DNA of 64,000 nt, from positions 1-64,000 of the forward strand of contig NZ_RZMZ01000012.1 of assembly GCF_003992675.1 (NCBI RefSeq), read 5' to 3'. Position numbers and translations under genes: made by a program. Below are positions 35,836-45,617 of this stretch, in pieces. The notes beneath the pieces were generated by a model that had not been told where the DNA came from, ran no database searches, and worked only from the letters and a program-made list of their open reading frames with translations. Position 1 is the first letter of the stretch, and every line of letters begins with the position of its first letter. The stretch comes from Flagellimonas marinaquae. GTDB taxonomy: Bacteria; Bacteroidota; Bacteroidia; Flavobacteriales; Flavobacteriaceae.

Positions 35836-36543
35836 TTAGTTGTTGATGATGGCCACGGTAGTGCAGGCAACAATGGCTGCGGTTTCCGTCCGTAATCGAT
35901 TTCTTCCCAGGGATACTGGAATATACCCCTTCTCTTTGGAAAGGTCGATTTCTCCTTTGGAGAAGTCTCCTTCGGGACCGATAAGAATGGTTACATCGTT
36001 ATCGGCGATTACCCGGCGTTTCAGTTCCATTTTATCCCCATTTTGGCAATGGGCGATAAATTTGTAGCCAAGCGTTTCGTGCGACTCCAAAAACTCCCTG
36101 CAGGATATGGGAGGATTAATTTTTGGAAGTATGGTCTGTAGGGATTGCTTCATGGCCGCTTGGAGTACGCGCTCCATACGTTCCAACTTGAGGGTCTTAC
36201 GTTCCGAATGGTCACAAATAATAGGAGTGATTTCATCCACGCCTATTTCCGTAACCTTTTCGAGGAACCATTCAAACCGGTCGTTCATTTTGGTCGGGGC
36301 CACTGCCATGTGTAAGTTATATCGTTTGGGAATGGACTTTCGCTGGGAAATGATGCGTGCGCGGCACTTTTTTTGGTCAGCTTCCAAGATTTCGGCCTCG
36401 AACAGGTAACCCTTTCCGTTGGTGATGTGTACAATGTCCCCTTCAGTTTTTCGTAAGACCTTTGCAATGTGTTTGCTCTCATCGGGTGGGAAGGTAAATT
36501 GTTTGGCACTGTTGTCCAGGTCGGCATTGTAAAAAAGCTGCAT
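35836..36543 (-). CDS. rsmE: 16S rRNA (uracil-1498-N3)-methyltransferase
   Basis: 235 residues, normal for RsmE. The N-terminal PUA-like domain (HIAKVLRKTEGDIVHITNGKG) precedes the SPOUT domain, whose knot motifs are visible: ILIGPEGDFSKGEI and VSLGRNRLRTETAAI. It methylates U1498 of 16S rRNA in the decoding region. It starts 17 bp after tsaD on the same strand. Confidence 0.95.
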   Translation of the reverse strand: MQLFYNADLDNSAKQFTFPPDESKHIAKVLRKTEGDIVHITNGKGYLFEAEILEADQKKCRARIISQRKSIPKRYNLHMAVAPTKMNDRFEWFLEKVTEIGVDEITPIICDHSERKTLKLERMERVLQAAMKQSLQTILPKINPPISCREFLESHETLGYKFIAHCQNGDKMELKRRVIADNDVTILIGPEGDFSKGEIDLSKEKGYIPVSLGRNRLRTETAAIVACTTVAIINN

Positions 36544-36560
36544 AGCAAAGGTTTTATAGT

Positions 36561-37589
36561 TTATCCACCAATGGCATAACGAGCCTTGGCGGCGATACTT
36601 TGGTCGGAGAATGCACCTTTTTCATATTTAAGGTAACCCACAATACCGATCATGGCCGCATTGTCCGTGCAATACTCAAATTTAGGGATAAAGGTGCTCC
36701 ATCCCAAGTTTTCTTCGGCATCCTTTAATCTTTGTCGAATGCCTGAGTTGGCCGCTACGCCACCCCCAATAGCCACTTGATGTATACCCGTCTGGTTTAC
36801 GGCCATTTGGAGTTTCTCCATCAAAATTTCCAAAATAGTATATTGTACCGAAGCGCAGATATCGTTGATGTGCTTGGAAATGAAATCAGGGTCTTTTCGG
36901 GTCTCCCGTTGCAAAAAATAAAGAATGCTCGTCTTTAGCCCGCTAAAACTGAAATTCAACCCATCTACCTTTGGCTTGGGAAATTCATACGCATGCGGAT
37001 TGCCCAATTGGGCATATTTGTCTATCAGTGGCCCGCCAGGATAGGGGAGTCCCATCAATTTGGCACTCTTGTCGAAAGCCTCTCCCACGGCATCATCCAA
37101 GGTTTGGCCGAGCACTTCCATTTGGAAATGGTCAATAACCTTTACAATTTGGGTATGCCCACCGCTGATGGTCATGGCCAAAAATGGAAATGAAGGGATA
37201 CTTTGGTTATCGTGCTCAATAAAATGAGCCAAAATATGCGCTTCCATGTGGTTTACCTCGATCAAAGGGATGTTCAGCCCCAACGCCAAGGATTTGGCAA
37301 AGGAGGTTCCAACCAATAAAGAGCCCATGAGTCCTGGACCTCTTGTAAAAGCTATGGCAGATAGTTGTTTTTTGTCGATATTTGCCTTGGCCAAAGCTTG
37401 GTGGACCACGGGAACGATATTTTGTTGATGTGCCCTTGAAGCCAACTCTGGGACAACACCTCCATATTGCTTGTGGATTTCCTGCGTAGCCACTACATTA
37501 CTGAGTACTTTTTTATTGCAAAGTACGGCAGCCGATGTGTCATCACAGGATGATTCGATTGAAAGAATATATTTTTTTGATTTTTCCAC
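36561..37589 (-). CDS. tsaD: tRNA N6-threonylcarbamoyladenosine transferase
   Basis: 342 residues. The Kae1/TsaD fold has the metal-binding HMEAHILAH motif (about residue 112), the opening IESSCDDTSAAV, nucleotide-binding segments GHTQIV and GGVAANSGIRQRL, and the late DNAAMIG. It transfers the threonylcarbamoyl group to A37 of ANN-decoding tRNAs and is essential in most bacteria. It leads a five-gene minus-strand operon and has a full Bacteroidota promoter 25 bp upstream. Confidence 0.97.
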   Translation of the reverse strand: MEKSKKYILSIESSCDDTSAAVLCNKKVLSNVVATQEIHKQYGGVVPELASRAHQQNIVPVVHQALAKANIDKKQLSAIAFTRGPGLMGSLLVGTSFAKSLALGLNIPLIEVNHMEAHILAHFIEHDNQSIPSFPFLAMTISGGHTQIVKVIDHFQMEVLGQTLDDAVGEAFDKSAKLMGLPYPGGPLIDKYAQLGNPHAYEFPKPKVDGLNFSFSGLKTSILYFLQRETRKDPDFISKHINDICASVQYTILEILMEKLQMAVNQTGIHQVAIGGGVAANSGIRQRLKDAEENLGWSTFIPKFEYCTDNAAMIGIVGYLKYEKGAFSDQSIAAKARYAIGG

Positions 37590-37614
37590 AGGTTTTGGAA
37601 CAAAAATTGGTCAT

Positions 37615-37643
37615 CAAAGGTAAAACATAAAAACCCTATCAAA
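37615..37643 (-). promoter_or_regulatory. Bacteroidota-type promoter for the tsaD operon
   Basis: On the minus strand, -33 TTTG (37643-37640) and -7 TACCTTTG (37622-37615) are separated by 17 bp, matching the TTTG/TAnnTTTG consensus of the Bacteroidota primary sigma factor. The -7 box is 25 bp before the tsaD ATG and lies within the leader of the divergent tamB gene. Confidence 0.7.
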
Positions 37644-37661
37644 AAACTTCGAAAAATACTG

Positions 37662-40600
37662 TTGCGCTTCCTTTTGGCCATTGTCCTGCTTCTGGTATTG
37701 GCTTCATTGATTCTTTCATTACCTGTAGTGCAGACCAGATTGGGAAAATATGCCACGGATTCGTTGAACGAGTCTTTTGGCACCAACATTCAAATTGAAC
37801 GGGTAAGCATTTCACTTTTTAATCTCAACGCCGGACTAAAAGGGGTTTATGTCGAGGACTATAAAAAAGACACCTTGATCTACATCCACAAGGTTTCGAC
37901 TTCCATTTTGAACCTACGAAATATGGCCAACAATAAAATGGAGTTCGGTGAGATGGAATTGGACGGTCTGATATTCAATCTGAAAACCTACGAAGGGGAA
38001 AGTGATACCAATTTGGATGTTTTTGTGGACAAATTGGACGATGGTAAACCACGCGACCCTGAAACACCACCCTTTTTTATGTCATCGGATGAAATCCATA
38101 TCCAAAATGGGAAGTTCAGGTTGATCGATGAAAATTTAGAAAAGCCCGAAACGCTGAATTTTTCCGAAATCGAGATTTCTGCGTCCGATTTTCAGATTTT
38201 GGGCCCCGATGTTTCTTTAAAGGTGGATGACCTATCTACTTTGGCCAAGCGAGGCATCCGTTTGAAAAAGTTTGCCGCAGACTTTGCATACACCAAGGAG
38301 CAGATGCGGTTTGATTCGCTCTCCATTGATACCGAACAATCCGAACTTAAGGGCAACTTGGTCTTCAATTACAATCGGGAAGATCTGGCCAACTTTGTTG
38401 ATTTGGTCAATATCGACGCCAACTTTACGGATTCCAAGGTGGCACTGAATGAGGTAAACGCTTTTTTTGATGAATTCGGGCAGGACAAAATCGTCAATTT
38501 TACAGGGAATTTTAGTGGAGTGCTCAATCAATTGCAAGTGGACGATTTGTTTCTTTTTACAGACAATACCGGTATCCGTGGCGACTTTAGGTTCGATAAT
38601 ATTTTTAGCGAGCAGGCCCCATTTGTATTGCGTGGGGATATCGATAATCTCACCTCGAGCTATTACCAACTGCGAAGCATTCTGCCACAAATTTTAGGTA
38701 GAAACATTCCCGAATCGGTCCAAAAACTGGGACAGTTTACGGTAAGGGGCGAAACGGAGATTACCGAAACTTCCATTGATGTGACCGTGAACCTGAACAC
38801 TGCCGTGGGCAGTAGCTACGTAGACCTTCAAATGACTAACGTACAGACCATTGAGGACGCCTCCTATATCGGTTTTATTTCCTTGATTGATTTTAATTTG
38901 GGGGAGTTTATTGAAAATGACAATTTGGGACTGGCCTCCATGGATATGAACGTGGAAGGGAAGGGGTTTGTGGCCGAAAGCTTGAACACCGAAGTATCGG
39001 GGGATGTGTACAAGTTTGAGTTCAACGATTATGAGTACAACAAGATCAAGGTGACCGGTATTTTGAGAAACCAACTGTTCGATGGTGTGTTGTTGTGCAA
39101 TGACGAAAATTTCAGATTTGACTTCCAAGGGTTGGCCAATTTTGGGCAACGGGAGAACAAGTTCAATTTTGTAGCGGCGGTGGATTATGCGGATTTAAAA
39201 GAACTTAATTTTATCAACGATAGCATTTCCATTTTTAAAGGGCATGTGGATATGGATATTGAGGGTAACAATCTGGACGATATGGCTGGACAGCTCCAGT
39301 TTACCAACACTACCTATCAAAACGCCAATGACACCTATTATTTTGAGGATTTCAATGTGACCTCCACTTTTGATCGCGACACCATTCGTACCATCGAAAT
39401 CAACTCGCCTGACATCATCACCGGCTACATGCGCGGCAATTTTAAGGTAAAGGAATTGGGACAATTGGTGCAGAACTCCATCGGCAGCATATATACCAAT
39501 TATCAACCCTTTAAAATTTCGGAGGGTCAGTACGTGGATTTCAATTTTAAGATTTATAATAAGATTGTGGATGTATTCGTACCTGAGCTTACTTTTGACC
39601 CCAATACCTTTATACGGGGATCTATCCAGGCCGACCAAAGTGATTTTAAACTTACCTTCAAATCCCCAAGTATTGAGGCCTTTGGGAACACTTTTGACAA
39701 TATTGAGCTCAAAATCGATAACAAGAACCCGTTGTTCAACACTTTCGTCTCCGTTCAGGATATGTCTACGGTGTATTACGACATCAAAGATTTTAGCTTG
39801 ATCAACACTACGCTGAAAGATACCCTGTTCTTTAGAACAGAATTTAAAGGGGGCAGTGAGTACAACGATAGCTATAATCTGAATTTTTATCACACCTTTA
39901 ACCAGAACAATAGGTCCGTAATCGGTCTTAAAAAATCGGATGTGAGTTTCAAGGGCAACACTTGGGTGCTTAACAAAGACGGAAACAGCAAAAACAAGGT
40001 CATTTTTAACAGTGCTTTGGACAGCATCCGAATCGAGGATGTGGTGATGGACAACAACAATGAGGAACAGATTCGGTTGAGAGGGGAATTTGCCGATTCC
40101 ACCTACAAGGATTTGAACCTACAATTTAAACTGGTTTCCCTCAACAAGGTTACCCCGGCCATAGATAGTCTAAAATTGAATGGAAAAGTCGACGGTTTTC
40201 TCAACATACTCCAAAAGGACGGTAACTATTTGCCTACATCTAGTCTTAAAATCGAGGATTTTAGTGTGAACGACCTTCGCATGGGCGACTTGGAAGTAGG
40301 TATTTACGGAAACAACGACCTCACGGAGTTCGGGGTTAGCAGTTGGCTCAATGACAATGGTAAGGAGCTCATGAACGTCAACGGAAAGGTAACCAACATC
40401 AATAACGTTCAAGAGTTGGACCTCAAAGCCAATTTTACGGACTTTGCCCTGGAACCCTTTAATCCATTGGGCGAGGATATCATATCAAATATCAGGGGAA
40501 AGGTGAGCGGCGATGCGACCATCACGGGCAATGTAGAGAATCCCGCTATTAATGGCCTTTTGCAGCTGAACGATGCGGGAATAGGAATCCCGTACTTAAA

Positions 40601-42128
40601 CGTGGACTATGATTTTGCGCCGTACTCCCAAGTACGTTTGTTCGATCAAACCTTTTATTTTGAAAACGTACAGCTATCGGATGTAAAGGAAAAAACTTCG
40701 GCCACTTTAGATGGAACCATTAGTCATACAGGTTTTGATGACTGGTATCTGGGATTGGATGTGGATACCAACAACAACCGCTTCATGATTTTGAATACTG
40801 AATACGATGAAGAATCCCTGTACTACGGCACGGGCTTTATTAATGGTAGCGGAAGTATCTACGGCCCAATGGATGCGATGACCATTTCGGTGGATGCCAC
40901 CACGGCAGCGGGTACTGCACTTAAGATACCCTTGAGCGACGTGACCAGTGTTGGGGACTACTCCTTCATCAACTTTTTGGAAAAGGGGGAGACTAATTCC
41001 TTTGAGGAAGAAAGGGTCTTGGAAGAGTATCAAGGACTAGAAATGGCCTTTGACCTTGCCGTTACCCCAGATGCTGAAGTGGAGATCGTGGTGGACCAAA
41101 CTACAGGGAGTTCCCTTAAGGGAACCGGTGAAGGTATTTTGTTGATTGAGATCAACACCAACGGTAAATTCAATATGTACGGTGACTTTGTCGTGGTATC
41201 GGGGGAGTATAATTTTAAATACGGAGGGGTAATTGACAAAAAGTTCAAGGTGCGTCCGGGAGGTAGCATCTTATGGGAGCAAGATCCTTTGGCCGCACAA
41301 TTGAACCTGGAAGCCGTATATTCCCTCAACGCCAATCCAGCACCCCTTTTGGACAATGCAGGTTTCACAGGTAGGATTCCGACCGAGGTGGTCGTACGAT
41401 TAGACGGGGAATTGGAAAGCCCCAACATCAATTTCGGGATAGAATTTCCCGGGACCAATTCAGTGGTACAGTCCGAGTTGGAGTATCGATTGCAAGACCC
41501 CACCATTCTGGAGCGTAATGCGTTCTTCTTATTGGCGCAGGGTACTTTTGTAAATCCACAGTCGGGAGGAATCAATCAACAGGCCGTAACTGGAAACCTG
41601 ATTCAAACCGCCTCCGGACTCTTCAATCAAATTCTGGCAGGCAACAACGACAAGCTCAACTTTGGGGTTTCGTATGAGCAAGGCTATAACGACCCCAATG
41701 CCGATATTGCCACGGAGGACAGGATCGGGGTTACCGTGTCTACCCAGCTCTCGGACCGAATCTTGGTCAACGGAAGGGTAGGAGTGCCTGTAGGTGGCGT
41801 ATCGGAAACCGTAGTGGCCGGTGATGTTGAAGTTCAGATACTGTTGAACGACGAAGGGACATTGAGCGCCAAAATATTTAATCGCGAAAACCAGATACAG
41901 CAGTTTTTGGCGGAACGGCAAGGATATACCCAAGGAGTTGGTTTATCGTATCAGGTAGATTTTGACAGTTTTAGGCAACTCATGCAAAAGGTGTTCAACA
42001 AAAGGGAAAAACCGGCAGAAGAAAAGGGGCGTCCCGAAGCTTTGAACCCGCCCGAACAGGTGATGGGAAAGGATAGTTTGATTCGTTTTGCCCAAAAGCC
42101 GGTCAATCTTCCCAATTCAATCCATTAA
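37662..42128 (+). CDS. tamB: TamB-like translocation/assembly protein (DUF490, AsmA-like)
   Basis: About 1488 residues. An N-terminal membrane helix (FLLAIVLLLVLASLILSLPVV) anchors a long periplasmic beta-groove of repeated strands. The C-terminal ~400 residues are the TamB/DUF490 domain (GEGILLIEINTNGKFNMYGD, GSILWEQDPLAAQLNLEAVY, FFLLAQGTF, GNNDKLNFGVSYEQGYNDPN). It bridges inner and outer membranes for lipid transport or barrel assembly. The start is uncertain: the frame is open back to 37581 with no ATG; the listed start is TTG, and upstream codons (KKLRKILLRF) read like the natural basic N-terminus. Confidence 0.9.
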   Translation: MRFLLAIVLLLVLASLILSLPVVQTRLGKYATDSLNESFGTNIQIERVSISLFNLNAGLKGVYVEDYKKDTLIYIHKVSTSILNLRNMANNKMEFGEMELDGLIFNLKTYEGESDTNLDVFVDKLDDGKPRDPETPPFFMSSDEIHIQNGKFRLIDENLEKPETLNFSEIEISASDFQILGPDVSLKVDDLSTLAKRGIRLKKFAADFAYTKEQMRFDSLSIDTEQSELKGNLVFNYNREDLANFVDLVNIDANFTDSKVALNEVNAFFDEFGQDKIVNFTGNFSGVLNQLQVDDLFLFTDNTGIRGDFRFDNIFSEQAPFVLRGDIDNLTSSYYQLRSILPQILGRNIPESVQKLGQFTVRGETEITETSIDVTVNLNTAVGSSYVDLQMTNVQTIEDASYIGFISLIDFNLGEFIENDNLGLASMDMNVEGKGFVAESLNTEVSGDVYKFEFNDYEYNKIKVTGILRNQLFDGVLLCNDENFRFDFQGLANFGQRENKFNFVAAVDYADLKELNFINDSISIFKGHVDMDIEGNNLDDMAGQLQFTNTTYQNANDTYYFEDFNVTSTFDRDTIRTIEINSPDIITGYMRGNFKVKELGQLVQNSIGSIYTNYQPFKISEGQYVDFNFKIYNKIVDVFVPELTFDPNTFIRGSIQADQSDFKLTFKSPSIEAFGNTFDNIELKIDNKNPLFNTFVSVQDMSTVYYDIKDFSLINTTLKDTLFFRTEFKGGSEYNDSYNLNFYHTFNQNNRSVIGLKKSDVSFKGNTWVLNKDGNSKNKVIFNSALDSIRIEDVVMDNNNEEQIRLRGEFADSTYKDLNLQFKLVSLNKVTPAIDSLKLNGKVDGFLNILQKDGNYLPTSSLKIEDFSVNDLRMGDLEVGIYGNNDLTEFGVSSWLNDNGKELMNVNGKVTNINNVQELDLKANFTDFALEPFNPLGEDIISNIRGKVSGDATITGNVENPAINGLLQLNDAGIGIPYLNVDYDFAPYSQVRLFDQTFYFENVQLSDVKEKTSATLDGTISHTGFDDWYLGLDVDTNNNRFMILNTEYDEESLYYGTGFINGSGSIYGPMDAMTISVDATTAAGTALKIPLSDVTSVGDYSFINFLEKGETNSFEEERVLEEYQGLEMAFDLAVTPDAEVEIVVDQTTGSSLKGTGEGILLIEINTNGKFNMYGDFVVVSGEYNFKYGGVIDKKFKVRPGGSILWEQDPLAAQLNLEAVYSLNANPAPLLDNAGFTGRIPTEVVVRLDGELESPNINFGIEFPGTNSVVQSELEYRLQDPTILERNAFFLLAQGTFVNPQSGGINQQAVTGNLIQTASGLFNQILAGNNDKLNFGVSYEQGYNDPNADIATEDRIGVTVSTQLSDRILVNGRVGVPVGGVSETVVAGDVEVQILLNDEGTLSAKIFNRENQIQQFLAERQGYTQGVGLSYQVDFDSFRQLMQKVFNKREKPAEEKGRPEALNPPEQVMGKDSLIRFAQKPVNLPNSIH

Positions 42129-42234
42129 TTTTATATTTTTAAATGTTTTTGTATTAATTTATTACGAAAACGTTTGAGAAAATCCTTCAAATCAAATAAA
42201 TTATCAAGACATTCCAAATTTGGATAAAGTTTCC

Positions 42235-42242
42235 TAGCTTTG
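42235..42242 (+). promoter_or_regulatory. -7 promoter box of pfkA-gapA
   Basis: TAGCTTTG matches the Bacteroidota TAnnTTTG consensus and lies 17 bp before the pfkA ATG. A TTTG at about 42220 is only 12 bp upstream, short for a -33 element. Confidence 0.55.
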
Positions 42243-42259
42243 ACCTCTTAAAAATTTGA

Positions 42260-44270
<2,011 letters not shown>

Positions 44271-44294
44271 TTAATTATCTTTATAATACTAAGT

Positions 44295-44328
44295 ATCCTG
44301 AAGGGGAGGACATCCTCTTCAGGATTTT
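44295..44328 (+). terminator. Terminator after gapA
   Basis: The stem ATCCTGAAG / CTTCAGGAT, with inner AGGA / TCCT pairing, is followed by TTTT. It lies 24 bp after the gapA stop. Confidence 0.8.
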
Positions 44329-44347
44329 ACTATAAAAATCTCGACGT

Positions 44348-45199
44348 ATGATTTTGATTGTGGATAGTGGTGCCACCAAATCGGATTGGATTGCCCTGGA
44401 CGAAAAGGGGGAGCAACTGTTTGTGACCCAAACCTTGGGCCTTAGCCCAGAAGTACTGACCAAGGAAGTAATCGAGGACAGGTTGGCCAACAATTTTGAA
44501 CTTTCCAAAAACAAGGAAAAAGTACGTCAGTTATATTTCTACGGGGCCGGATGCGGAACCGATAGAATGAAGAATTTTTTAAAGGCCATTTTTAAGGATT
44601 TCTTTCCCAATGCCAAAGCAGAGGTAAGGGAAGATACCTATGCGGCCATTTATTCCACCACCAAGATAGGAAGGCAAGGGATTGTATGTATTTTGGGTAC
44701 TGGTTCCAATTGCAGTTATTACGATGGCCACCAACTCATCCAAAAAGTCACCTCTTTGGGATATATCCTAATGGATGATGGCAGTGGAAATTTCTTTGGA
44801 CGAAAATTGATCCGGGATTATTATTTCCATAAAATGCCTCAGGACCTCGGGATGAAGTTCGCCAAAGAGTACGACCTCGATGCTGATGTCATCAAGGAGC
44901 ATTTGTACAAACAGCCCAATCCAAATACCTATTTGGCCACTTTTGCCCGATTTATCATCGAAAATAAGGAGCACCCCTATTGCAAAGGCGTCATCGAGAA
45001 AGGATTGCAGCAGTTCGTGAACAACTACATTATGCAATACGAACTAGCCACCAAAGTTCCTGTGAGCTTTGTAGGGAGCATCGCCCACTTTTTGCGTGAC
45101 GAGTTAACGGCTTGTATAGAACGCAACGATTTGATTTTGGGCGTAATCCGTCGCAGACCTATTGAAGGTCTGGTGGAATTCCACAGACAGACTATTTAA
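44348..45199 (+). CDS. BadF/BadG-type sugar kinase, probable N-acetylglucosamine kinase
   Basis: 283 residues of the ASKHA ATPase fold: phosphate-1 motif ILIVDSGATKSDWIAL, a middle YGAGCGTD, phosphate-2 motif GIVCILGTGSNCSYY, and the adenosine-side VSFVGSIAHFLRDEL. This size and pattern match the N-acetylglucosamine kinase group of the BadF family. It would phosphorylate GlcNAc or a related amino sugar, for example from cell-wall recycling (a NagZ-type gene lies 9 kb away). Its 3' end overlaps the convergent ridA gene by 8 bp. Confidence 0.82.
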   Translation: MILIVDSGATKSDWIALDEKGEQLFVTQTLGLSPEVLTKEVIEDRLANNFELSKNKEKVRQLYFYGAGCGTDRMKNFLKAIFKDFFPNAKAEVREDTYAAIYSTTKIGRQGIVCILGTGSNCSYYDGHQLIQKVTSLGYILMDDGSGNFFGRKLIRDYYFHKMPQDLGMKFAKEYDLDADVIKEHLYKQPNPNTYLATFARFIIENKEHPYCKGVIEKGLQQFVNNYIMQYELATKVPVSFVGSIAHFLRDELTACIERNDLILGVIRRRPIEGLVEFHRQTI

Positions 45200-45572
45200 C
45201 GGCAATCATCGAAATCTCCACATTCACGAATTTCGGAAGATTGGCAACTTCCATGGTTTCCCTAGCGGGAGCAGTGGCTTCATCAAAATAGCTTCCGTAC
45301 ACCTCATTGATCAATGCAAACTGGTTCATGTCCTTTATAAAAATGGAGGACTTGATTACATGCTCAAAGGTCATCCCGGCCTCTTCAAGTATCGCTTTTA
45401 GGTTTTCCATGGATTGGCGTGTCTCCTTTTGGATATCACCTTCGACCAACTCGCCCGTGGCAGGGTCAATCGGAATTTGACCGGAAATGTAAAGTGTATC
45501 CTTGATCAATACGGCTTGGTTGTACGGCCCAATGGGAGCTGGTGCTTTTGGGGTTTTTATGATTTTTTTCAT
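45192..45572 (-). CDS. ridA: RidA family reactive-intermediate deaminase
   Basis: 126 residues. Family motifs PIGPYNQAV near the N-terminus, LYISGQIPIDPATGELV, and the active-site Arg in PARETMEVANLPK are present. RidA hydrolyses reactive 2-aminoacrylate and similar enamines from PLP enzymes to oxo acids and ammonia. It ends overlapping the sugar kinase gene and begins 45 bp after the lptD stop on the same strand. Confidence 0.95.
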   Translation of the reverse strand: MKKIIKTPKAPAPIGPYNQAVLIKDTLYISGQIPIDPATGELVEGDIQKETRQSMENLKAILEEAGMTFEHVIKSSIFIKDMNQFALINEVYGSYFDEATAPARETMEVANLPKFVNVEISMIAVK

Positions 45573-45617
45573 GCATATGATTTTATGCAGGTGAAGGTAA
45601 AAAATAAAGTGCTAAGA

